The notes under the pieces: model-generated
Told to the model about the DNA's origin: nothing
Database searches by the model: none
The model's input: only the letters and a program-made list of their open reading frames with translations
Assembly (NCBI GenBank): GCA_937954195.1
Contig: CALFYR010000304.1
Span: 1 to 5,830, forward strand
Reading direction: 5' to 3'
DNA length: 5,830 bases
Source of the DNA: an uncultured Dehalococcoidia bacterium
GTDB taxonomy: Bacteria > Chloroflexota > Dehalococcoidia > Tepidiformales > Tepidiformaceae
Part shown: piece after piece, positions 1 to 5,138 of the stretch
Layout of the letters: every line of letters begins with the position of its first letter
Position numbering within the stretch: the first letter of the stretch is position 1
Program-made: the position numbers and the translations under genes

Positions 1-861
1 GAGGAAGTCTTCGACGTCACGGAGGATGTCATCGGCGGAGGGGAGGTCGCCGGTTTCGTCCTGGGGGGAGGTGGTATCGTCGGGCTCGTTCCACTGTTCT
101 TCGAGGGTGCGGACGTAGGCGCCGATCTGGTCGTCTCCGCGGGAGGCTTCTTCGACGCGGCCGAGGAAGCGGTCGACTTCTTCTTCGAGGTCTCCGAGAG
201 GAGCGGGGAAGCCGAGCACGGGTTCGAGCGCGCGAAGAAGGGCCAGGGTGGCGGCGGGGTTTTCTTCGACGTTGAGGTAATGGGGGACGCCGGCCGCGAG
301 GCTGATGAGGGGCACTTCGCGCTGGCGGAGGGAATCGTGGAGGACGCCGAGGATGCCGGTGGGGCCCTGGTAGAGGGAGCGGCCGAGGCCGTACTTCGCG
401 GCGAGGCGCGGGTCGGCGGAGGAGCCCGTCACGGGGATGGGGCGGGTGTGGGGGGTGGCCGCGGGGCGCGCGACGAGGGTGCAGACGATGGAGGGTTTGA
501 GGCCGGCGATGACATCCGAGAGGCGTTCGGAGAAGCTGCGCCAGCGGAGGTTCGGTTCGATACCGGCGACAACGACGAGGTCGTGTTCGGCGCCGGGGAT
601 GCGGGCGGCGAATGCTTCGTTTTCGGGCCAATCGAGGCGGCGGACGCCGTCCTCATCGATGTGGACGGTGGGACGGGTTTCGGTGAAGACGTAGTAGTCC
701 TCGGGATCCACGGTGAGGAAGGTTTCAGCGTCGAATGCGTCAGCCAGGTGGCGGGCGGTATCGACCGTCACGGTCCCGGTATCGCTCCAGCCGGTGAACG
801 CCATGATGACGACAGGGGAGCGGAGGCCGGACACTTCGGAAACGGAGAAACCATCAGTCAC
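1..861 (-). CDS. PAC2-family protein (proteasome-assembly-chaperone-like), 3' end cut off by window edge
   Basis: The frame is open for 287 codons from a GTG at 861 to the window edge. Family motifs seen in order: AFTGWSDTGT (about residues 21-30), DPEDYYVFTETRPTV (52-66), VVVAGIEPNLRWRSF (96-110), PHTRPIPVTGSSADP (137-151), YQGPTGILGVLHD (164-176) and GVPHYLNVEENPAATLALLR (191-210). These fit the bacterial PAC2 family, named after eukaryotic and archaeal proteasome assembly chaperones; its bacterial members have no settled role, and a chaperone or scaffolding job is only inferred. The acidic tail (residues 225-287) resembles the normal C-terminus, so only a few residues are probably missing. 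The GTG start is chosen because a TACACT hexamer ends six bases before it and the family similarity begins soon after; there is no in-frame ATG nearby. No Shine-Dalgarno site is visible. The gene appears to have its own promoter and to be separate from the antitoxin remnant upstream. Confidence 0.88.
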   Translation of the reverse strand, partial: MTDGFSVSEVSGLRSPVVIMAFTGWSDTGTVTVDTARHLADAFDAETFLTVDPEDYYVFTETRPTVHIDEDGVRRLDWPENEAFAARIPGAEHDLVVVAGIEPNLRWRSFSERLSDVIAGLKPSIVCTLVARPAATPHTRPIPVTGSSADPRLAAKYGLGRSLYQGPTGILGVLHDSLRQREVPLISLAAGVPHYLNVEENPAATLALLRALEPVLGFPAPLGDLEEEVDRFLGRVEEASRGDDQIGAYVRTLEEQWNEPDDTTSPQDETGDLPSADDILRDVEDFL

Positions 862-867
862 GGGGCT

Positions 868-873
868 AGTGTA
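868..873 (-). promoter_or_regulatory. -10 element of a leaderless promoter for the PAC2 gene
   Basis: TACACT on the minus strand, followed by six bases (AGCCCC) and then the GTG start at 861. Transcription would begin at or within a base or two of the start codon. No convincing -35 hexamer is seen at standard spacing. It lies within the 34 bases separating the toxin relic from PAC2. Confidence 0.55.
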
Positions 874-895
874 CCGCGTGAGGTCTAACGGGTCG

Positions 896-985
896 TCAGG
901 GGTGGGAGATGGGGACGTCGAGGAGTTCGAGACCGGGGACTCGTTCGAGCGCGATGATCCAAGACGAGTCGAGGACTACGCCCAT
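896..985 (-). pseudogene. Internally deleted VapC-type PIN-domain toxin, 29 codons
   Basis: An ATG at 985, inside the last codons of the antitoxin gene (10-base overlap), opens a 29-codon frame ending in TGA at 898-896. Its first half, MGVVLDSSWIIALER, matches the start of a VapC-like PIN ribonuclease, including the first catalytic aspartate (D6 in VLDSS). Its second half, VPGLELLDVPISHP, matches the usual end of the same family, where a segment like HFxRVPGLxxLD follows the last acidic residues. Intact VapC toxins are about 125-145 residues, so about 100 central codons, with the other catalytic acidic residues, appear to be missing in frame. The overlap with the antitoxin stop is the normal vapBC arrangement. 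The product should have no nuclease activity. A short unrelated peptide is possible, but the match at both ends plus the position argues for a relic. The family match is from memory, not a search. Confidence 0.7.
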
Positions 986-1239
986 GGGTATGACTGGGGC
1001 CGCAGAACGGCAGTCAAGGTTTCCTGGATGTCCTTCTCGAAGTCGCTATCGAGGGGAGGCACGTCCTTCATCAGCTCCCTGTAGTCACGGGCATTGGCCT
1101 GGCCGTGATCGGGCTCCTCAGCGGCCGGGACGACGGTGGCCGCGAGGTGGCCGTTGTCGTAGACGTTGATGCGTTCGCCGCGGGCGATTGCGGCGCGGAC
1201 GTCTTCGGGGAGATCGGCGAGCACCAGCCTGGCTGTCAT
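976..1239 (-). CDS. VapB/Phd-like type II antitoxin, now without a working toxin
   Basis: An 87-residue protein. The N-terminal half, with GERINVYDNGHLAATVVPA (residues 21-39), resembles the short DNA-binding domain of Phd/YefM/VapB antitoxins, where a G-E-x-x-x-V-x-x-x-G-x-x-x-A-x-x-V-P pattern is typical. The C-terminal half is acidic and contains PPLDSDFEKDIQETL (61-75) and an end in SYPWA; such segments normally wrap around the PIN toxin. The ATG at 1239 is chosen because TACACT sits seven bases upstream. The cognate toxin would start at 985, overlapping the stop codon, but survives only as a 29-codon relic. The reading frame itself is intact, so the antitoxin may still be made and may repress its own promoter or neutralise a related toxin elsewhere; both roles are inferred. 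Assignment to VapB rather than Phd is uncertain. Confidence 0.78.
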   Translation of the reverse strand: MTARLVLADLPEDVRAAIARGERINVYDNGHLAATVVPAAEEPDHGQANARDYRELMKDVPPLDSDFEKDIQETLTAVLRPQSYPWA

Positions 1240-1246
1240 AAATCTA

Positions 1247-1252
1247 AGTGTA
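1247..1252 (-). promoter_or_regulatory. -10 element of a leaderless promoter for the antitoxin gene
   Basis: TACACT on the minus strand, preceded by TGC (an extended -10 form) and followed by seven bases (TAGATTT) before the ATG at 1239. It lies between the lipoprotein stop codon and the antitoxin start, so the antitoxin can be transcribed independently of the genes upstream. The hexamer is part of an imperfect palindrome, CTACACTTAG, which could serve as an autoregulatory operator; that is speculative. Confidence 0.6.
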
Positions 1253-1275
1253 GCACCCGGCGAGAGCGGGACTGA

Positions 1276-1704
1276 CTACTCGGCGAGGAAGTAGGTGTCG
1301 GCGCCGCGGTATCGGTATTCGCGGCCATCGGGTCCGACGAGGATGGCAAGCCAGCCTTCGACGAGCGCCTGCGAGCAGACCTGGCTTGCGGTTTCGAGGC
1401 CGAGGCAGCCGTTCGGCCAGGTGGCCGGCTCGATACTCACGAAGGTGATGGTGGTGGGATCGACATCGAGGCGAGAGGCGAGGTGGGCGGTCAGTTCGGC
1501 GGGCGCCGTTGATTGGTCCTGGATGAGCAAGGGTGCGGCCCCGCCGGACGGCTGCGCCCGCGGGGGAGCTGGCGAAACCGTGGCACCCGGCGAGGCCGCG
1601 ATGTCTGCCGAAGATGAGCCGCCCGAAGTTCCGCTGCACGCCACAAGAACGGGGAGGAACGCGGCGAGCACCCAACAAGCCCATCCAAGACCGGGCTGGG
1701 CCAT
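1276..1704 (-). CDS. Small secreted lipoprotein with a WPNGCLG C-terminal module
   Basis: A 142-residue protein. Residues 1-22 form a lipoprotein signal peptide with a hydrophobic core and a lipobox LVAC, so C23 would be lipidated and the protein anchored outside the membrane. A low-complexity Ser/Gly/Ala/Pro linker follows (about 24-60). The C-terminal module (about 65-142) contains FVSIEPATWPNGCLGL, then a second cysteine in ASQVCSQALVEGW, and ends in GREYRYRGADTYFL. I recall W-P-(D/N)-G-C-L-G with a following Cys and a Y-x-Y-R strand as a recurrent module of secreted bacterial proteins of unknown function; the two cysteines could form a disulfide. The ATG at 1704 is preferred over the in-frame ATG at 1752 because GGAGG stands six bases before it and the signal peptide then begins at once; the longer form would add 16 arginine-rich residues. 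It starts 65 bases after the ClC stop codon, so co-transcription is likely. Confidence 0.82.
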   Translation of the reverse strand: MAQPGLGWACWVLAAFLPVLVACSGTSGGSSSADIAASPGATVSPAPPRAQPSGGAAPLLIQDQSTAPAELTAHLASRLDVDPTTITFVSIEPATWPNGCLGLETASQVCSQALVEGWLAILVGPDGREYRYRGADTYFLAE

Positions 1705-1710
1705 CTTCAG

Positions 1711-1715
1711 CCTCC
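1711..1715 (-). promoter_or_regulatory. Shine-Dalgarno site that fixes the lipoprotein start
   Basis: GGAGG on the minus strand, six bases (CTGAAG) before the ATG at 1704. It is the clearest ribosome binding site in the window and supports the internal ATG over the one at 1752. It belongs to a gene that appears to be internal to an operon, in contrast to the genes here that lack such sites. Confidence 0.7.
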
Positions 1716-1769
1716 GAGGTTCCAGACGACGGGAGGGGACCAGATGTTCCATGGCGGGTAATCCTGCGC

Positions 1770-3782
1770 TTACTCTCCGAGGAGGAGGGCGAGGGCTTCG
1801 GTGCGGGCGCCTGCGAGGACGGTGAGGGTGGCGACATCTCCGGGCAGGAGGATGGTCTCGCCTTCGGGGACAAACGTATCGCCGTCGCGGCGGAGGGCGG
1901 CGAGGCGGGCGCCGTGGGGGAAGTGGACATCGCGGAGGGTTTTGTGGGCGAGCGGGGAGCCTTCGGCGATGCGGATTTCGACGGTTTGCACGTCTTCGGC
2001 GAGGGGTGAGAGCTGGCGCATTTGCTGGGCGGCGGCGCGGCGGTAGGAGCGAAGCAGGGTGCGCATATCGAGTTGGCCGAGGACGTCACCACCGGGGCCA
2101 TCGACGACGGGGAGCCAGCGGCGGTCGTGTTCGGTCAGGAGGTCGAGGGCGCGGTCCAGCGGCCAATCGGCCTGAATGACGCCGGGGATGGGGCGGGCGA
2201 TGGAGCCGACGGTGGCGAGGACGGAGGCCTCGCGGCCGTGGGCGGCGAGGACTTCGGCGAGCGAGCCATCTTCGCGGCGGACGATGCCATGGATGGAGCG
2301 CGCGGATTCCATTTCTTCGAGCGCGTCGGCGATGGTGGTTTCTTCGGAGAACATGGGGACGGGTATGGCCGCGCGGCCGGAGGGGAGGGCCGTGAGGAGC
2401 GGGAAGGAGAAGCGGTGGCGGTGTGCCGGCGAATCGGCCTGGGTGCCGACCTGGCTGCGGTAGATGCTCTCATCGCCGACGAGGAGCGTGGCGATGGCAA
2501 CGGCGATCATGGCGGGGCCGAGGAGGGAGAGGTTGCCGGTCATCTCGGCGACCATGAGGAGCATGGCGAGGGGGGCGTGGGCGATGGCGCCGAACATGGC
2601 GGTCATCCCGATGATGACGACGGGGCCGGGTTCCTGGGGGAAGCCGGGGAGTTCGTGGCCGAGACGCCAGTAGGCAGCGCCAAGGAGGCCGCCGATGACC
2701 ATGCCCGGGCCGAAGATACCGCCTGATCCGCCTGAGCCAACGGTGAGCGATGTGGTGAGGATGCGCAGGAAAGGCAGGGACAAAAGGAGCCAGGGGGAGA
2801 ACTCCATGATGCCTTCGACGGTGAAGGACTGTTGGACCCAGCCGTAGCCGACGTGGATGGCCTCCGGTGCTGCCATACCGATGGCTCCGACGATGACGCC
2901 ACCGACGGCGGGCTTGAGCCAGACCGGCATGGAGAGGCGCTTGAAGAGATCCGTGGCGCCGTAGAAGCCGCGTGCATAGAGGATGCCGAAGGCGCCGCAG
3001 GCGACGCCGAGGACGGCGTAGTAGGGGAGTTCTTGCCAGCGGGTGAAGGAGAAGTCGGCGGCGCCGCCGAAGACGGGTGTGTATTCGGTGTAGGCGCCGA
3101 ACATGGTGAAGGCGACGATCGAGGAGATGAGCGCCATGAGGATGACGTCGGCTTCGAAATCGTGCTTATAGAGGACTTCGGCGGCCATCATGGCGCCGCC
3201 GAGGGGAGCGCGGAAGATGGCGCCGATGCCGGCGCCCATACCGGCGGCGAGCGCTCGGCGGCGTTCGGCGGGCTCGAGACGGAATCGGTCGGCGATGGCG
3301 GAGCCGAAGCCAGCGCCGATCTGTGCGGTGGGGCCTTCGCGGCCGGCCGCACCGCCTGAGCCGATGGTAATAGCGGAGGCGAGGAGTTTGACCGGGACAA
3401 CGCGGAGGCGGACCCGGCCCGCCTTGTGATGGAAGGAATCGATGGCGGCATCGGTGCCGTGGCCTTCGGCTTCGGGGGCGAGGATGAAGACGAGGAGACC
3501 GGAGACGAGGCCGCCAAGGCCAACGACGAGCGGGAGCGCCCAGCGGCGATCGGGTCCGCTGGATTCTTGCGAACCTTCGCCGAGCGGGGCGGGAGGGTGG
3601 TAACCGGCGAGGGCGCCGAGCAGGTGTTCGGTGGCGAACTCGATGGCCTCGTAGAAGACAATGGCGCCGCCGCCAGAGACGAGGCCGATCAGAACGCCGA
3701 GCCATGCGGAACGCACGAGCCGCTGCCGCGTCAGCATTCCCAGCCGGCCACCGCCAGCCATTGGAAATGGACGGGTGGCCAC
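1770..3782 (-). CDS. ClC-family chloride channel/transporter with CBS pair and TrkA-C (RCK-C) domain
   Basis: A 670-residue membrane protein. The ClC core spans about residues 22-440. It holds GSGGAAGREGPTAQIG (141-156), with the gating glutamate E149 in GREGP, and GSGGSGGIFGP (349-359), with the GxFxP filter segment around F357. Y441 is a candidate for the central anion-coordinating tyrosine. The inner proton-pathway glutamate of E. coli ClC appears to be valine here (E202-V203 in AAEVLY), as in ClC channels, so coupling to protons is uncertain. A cytoplasmic tail follows: a CBS-domain pair (about 472-582), typical of nucleotide sensing, and a TrkA-C-like domain (about 597-664; VEIRIAEGSPLAHKTLRDV, then GDTFVPEGETILLPGD). 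The length is normal for this architecture. The GTG at 3782 is chosen because TATCGT stands seven bases upstream; an in-frame ATG seven codons in is the alternative. It probably leads an operon with the lipoprotein. Confidence 0.93.
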   Translation of the reverse strand: MATRPFPMAGGGRLGMLTRQRLVRSAWLGVLIGLVSGGGAIVFYEAIEFATEHLLGALAGYHPPAPLGEGSQESSGPDRRWALPLVVGLGGLVSGLLVFILAPEAEGHGTDAAIDSFHHKAGRVRLRVVPVKLLASAITIGSGGAAGREGPTAQIGAGFGSAIADRFRLEPAERRRALAAGMGAGIGAIFRAPLGGAMMAAEVLYKHDFEADVILMALISSIVAFTMFGAYTEYTPVFGGAADFSFTRWQELPYYAVLGVACGAFGILYARGFYGATDLFKRLSMPVWLKPAVGGVIVGAIGMAAPEAIHVGYGWVQQSFTVEGIMEFSPWLLLSLPFLRILTTSLTVGSGGSGGIFGPGMVIGGLLGAAYWRLGHELPGFPQEPGPVVIIGMTAMFGAIAHAPLAMLLMVAEMTGNLSLLGPAMIAVAIATLLVGDESIYRSQVGTQADSPAHRHRFSFPLLTALPSGRAAIPVPMFSEETTIADALEEMESARSIHGIVRREDGSLAEVLAAHGREASVLATVGSIARPIPGVIQADWPLDRALDLLTEHDRRWLPVVDGPGGDVLGQLDMRTLLRSYRRAAAQQMRQLSPLAEDVQTVEIRIAEGSPLAHKTLRDVHFPHGARLAALRRDGDTFVPEGETILLPGDVATLTVLAGARTEALALLLGE

Positions 3783-3789
3783 GGGACTG

Positions 3790-3795
3790 ACGATA
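3790..3795 (-). promoter_or_regulatory. -10 element of a leaderless promoter for the ClC gene
   Basis: TATCGT on the minus strand, followed by seven bases (CAGTCCC) and the GTG at 3782. No recognisable -35 hexamer is found at 15-19 bases spacing. It shares a 64-base divergent intergenic region with the promoter of the plus-strand gene starting at 3847. Confidence 0.5.
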
Positions 3796-3833
3796 CGCTT
3801 ATGACGCGTTTACCGCACGCCGGGCGAGGCATG

Positions 3834-3839
3834 TACCAT
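3834..3839 (+). promoter_or_regulatory. -10 element of a leaderless promoter for the phasin-like gene
   Basis: TACCAT, followed by seven bases (GCGCGGC) and the ATG at 3847. A possible -35 element, TTTACC at 3809-3814, lies 19 bases upstream, slightly longer than the usual spacing. If the transcript is leaderless, the ATG at 3838 falls partly inside the -10 element and cannot be the start. Confidence 0.55.
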
Positions 3840-3846
3840 GCGCGGC

Positions 3847-4215
3847 ATGACGCAACCTTCGCTCGCCGACCTGATGAACCAGTGGAAACAGATGACCGAC
3901 ACGTTCATGTCGACGTGGGGGCAATCAGTGGAGACGGTGGCTTCGAGCCCGGAGGGGCAGACGGCCACAGGGGAGTTCGAGAAGACCTACGTGGCCACGC
4001 GGGCGAACATGGCCAAGGCGGCACGGGAGGCGTGGGGGCCGATTGTTGAGGCAGCCGGCGCGGTGCCGCTCGCGGAGTTCCAGCGGCTGGCGGACCAGGT
4101 CCACACCATTTTGCTGCGGCTGGACCGGATTGACGACGCGCTGGCGGCGCTGGTGGCGGGTGCTGCTCCGGCTGCGGCGAAGCCGGGGAAGAAGCGGAAG
4201 AAGAAGGGGGCGTGA
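3847..4215 (+). CDS. Small lysine-tailed helical protein, possibly phasin/PhaE-like
   Basis: A 122-residue protein with no signal peptide or membrane segment. It looks largely helical. The N-terminus MTQPSLADLMNQWKQMTDTF is amphipathic, and a later segment VPLAEFQRLADQVHTILLRL followed by DRIDDALAALV (about 73-103) looks like a coiled coil. The layout, a leading W-x-x-M-x-x-x-F helix and a final P-x-x-x-x-x-x-L-x-x-x-V helix, recalls phasins and the PhaE subunit of class III polyhydroxyalkanoate synthase. It is shorter than typical PhaE and no synthase gene is in view, so this is a weak call. The tail AAKPGKKRKKKGA is strongly basic and could bind nucleic acid, polyphosphate or an acidic surface. 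The ATG at 3847 is preferred over the one at 3838 because TACCAT stands seven bases before it. It is divergent from the ClC gene and followed immediately by the heptamer repeat. Confidence 0.7.
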   Translation: MTQPSLADLMNQWKQMTDTFMSTWGQSVETVASSPEGQTATGEFEKTYVATRANMAKAAREAWGPIVEAAGAVPLAEFQRLADQVHTILLRLDRIDDALAALVAGAAPAAAKPGKKRKKKGA

Positions 4216-4376
4216 ATTGTCGATTTTCGATTTTCGATTGACGGTGGGATGGGGCCGGGATTGTCGATTTTCGATTGTCGATTGACGGCGGGATGGGGCC
4301 GTGGGGCTGAACCGGAAGCTGAGGCCAAGGGGAGAAGGGATTGTCGATTGTCGATTGTCGATTGACGGCGGGATGG
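4216..4376. repeat. Three copies of a heptamer-based intergenic repeat
   Basis: Each copy has three heptamers of the form ATTKTCG (K = G or T), followed by ATTGACGG and then YGGGATGG. Copy 1 starts at 4216, directly after the preceding stop codon; copy 2 starts at 4260, in tandem with a period of 44; copy 3 spans 4340-4376 after a 36-base spacer. The heptamers differ only at their fourth base: G,T,T in copy 1, G,T,G in copy 2 and G,G,G in copy 3. The block is much richer in A and T than its neighbours. I recall similar heptamer arrays between genes in unrelated bacteria, with no known function. Translations of this DNA in other frames are artefacts. Confidence 0.88.
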
Positions 4377-4502
4377 CGAGGATCGCCGGGGATGAGGCAA
4401 GACCGGCAGTTCGAGCAACCACTGAGCAGCGGCGAGAGGGGTGAGGACTGAGTGGGCGGGCGGCTGCGACGGGCTCTGAGGGTGTGGTTTACGCGTCCGG
4501 TC
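4377..4502. other. Rest of the intergenic gap, nothing recognisable
   Basis: Between the last repeat copy and the promoter of the phosphatase gene I see no credible gene, RNA or terminator. GGCGA and TCGCC flank a three-base loop at the repeat edge (4375-4387), but the stem is only five pairs with no T-run. The remainder is GC-rich and unstructured by eye. Confidence 0.5.
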
Positions 4503-4508
4503 TACGAT
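4503..4508 (+). promoter_or_regulatory. -10 element of a leaderless promoter for the phosphatase gene
   Basis: TACGAT, followed by six bases (AGCGGG) and the GTG at 4515. It places the transcription start at or near the first base of the start codon. The GTG is also where similarity to the phosphatase family begins, so promoter and protein evidence agree. It would drive both the phosphatase and the overlapping rhomboid gene. Confidence 0.6.
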
Positions 4509-4514
4509 AGCGGG

Positions 4515-5138
4515 GTGAGCCGAACGACCCGGATTTACCTTGCGCGGCATGGGCAAACGGTGACCAACAAGGAGGGCCGATTCTGCGGGCACGCGGAAAC
4601 GGACCTGACACCGCTTGGTGAAGAGCAGGCGCGCGCCCTTGGACGGCGGTTGGCACCGGTTGAGATCGCGGCGTGCTACACATCGGATTATTCGCGGGCG
4701 ATCCGGACGGCGGCGCTGGCACTGGGCGAGCGGGGGATTACGCCGGCGATCGACCAGGACTTGCGGGAGCTTCATTACGGCGAGTGGGAGCTGGAACGGG
4801 AGGGCGAAATTCGGCGGCGCTACCCGGAGCAACACAAGCTGATGCGCAGCGAAGACCCGGCATGGCGGCCGCCGGGCGGGGAGACGGTTTCGGAAGTGCG
4901 TGAACGGACGGCTGCGGCGTACGAGCGGATCGCGAAGGCGCACCCGGGCAAGAACGTGCTGATCGTGAGCCACGGGACGGCGATCAACTGCATGCTTTCG
5001 GCGGTCCTGGCGATGCCGGAGACGCACGTGTTCCGCGTGGATGTCCACAACTGTGGGCTGAGCGAGCTGGAGGTGCGCGGAGGCCGAAGCTACGTGGTTC
5101 GGTTGAACGAGACCGCACACCTGGCGGACGTCCGTTGA
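4515..5138 (+). CDS. Histidine phosphatase family protein (phosphoglycerate mutase / CobC type)
   Basis: A 207-residue cytoplasmic enzyme, normal length for the family. The catalytic motif ARHGQT (residues 10-15) carries the phospho-accepting H12 flanked by R11. The CGHAETDLTPLGEEQA stretch (24-39), R61 in TSDYSRAIRTA, the acid E85 in LRELHYGEWE and the second histidine H153 in VSHGTAI complete the active site. The family transfers phosphate through a phosphohistidine. Members include cofactor-dependent phosphoglycerate mutase, alpha-ribazole phosphatase (CobC, cobalamin synthesis) and broad sugar-phosphate phosphatases. The length and the CGHAETDLT region favour a CobC/GpmB-like phosphatase over a true glycolytic mutase, but the substrate cannot be read from sequence. 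The GTG at 4515 is chosen over the upstream GTG at 4452 because the protein then starts as family members do (SRTTRIYLARHG) and a TACGAT element lies six bases before it. Its stop codon overlaps the rhomboid start. Confidence 0.92.
   Translation: MSRTTRIYLARHGQTVTNKEGRFCGHAETDLTPLGEEQARALGRRLAPVEIAACYTSDYSRAIRTAALALGERGITPAIDQDLRELHYGEWELEREGEIRRRYPEQHKLMRSEDPAWRPPGGETVSEVRERTAAAYERIAKAHPGKNVLIVSHGTAINCMLSAVLAMPETHVFRVDVHNCGLSELEVRGGRSYVVRLNETAHLADVR

Noticed and set aside
280..888. A 202-codon plus-strand open frame
   Set aside because: It is the antisense of the PAC2 gene, rich in Gly, Asp and Glu as expected for a reverse-frame shadow in GC-rich DNA.
1704..1752. Longer lipoprotein start at the ATG at 1752
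   Set aside because: It would place 16 arginine-rich residues before the signal peptide and ignores the GGAGG site six bases before the ATG at 1704.
1244..2101. A 285-codon minus-strand open frame overlapping the lipoprotein and the end of ClC
   Set aside because: It is low-complexity Ser/Pro/Ala and Arg-rich out-of-frame translation of two genes with clear domain matches.
4216..4376. CRISPR array
   Set aside because: The repeated units are 7-base and 44-base tandems without unique spacers of regular length, and no cas genes are present.
4375..4387. Terminator hairpin GGCGA-loop-TCGCC
   Set aside because: Only five base pairs, a three-base loop and no T-run; not convincing as an intrinsic terminator.
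4452..4514. Upstream GTG start for the phosphatase
   Set aside because: The extra 21 residues are not family-like, and the segment contains the -10 element; the GTG at 4515 fits both protein and promoter evidence.
3987..5120. A 377-codon minus-strand open frame across the phosphatase and repeat region
   Set aside because: It is a shadow: its translation is rich in Arg, Pro and Ser, matches no family, runs antisense to a clear phosphatase and includes the translated repeat.
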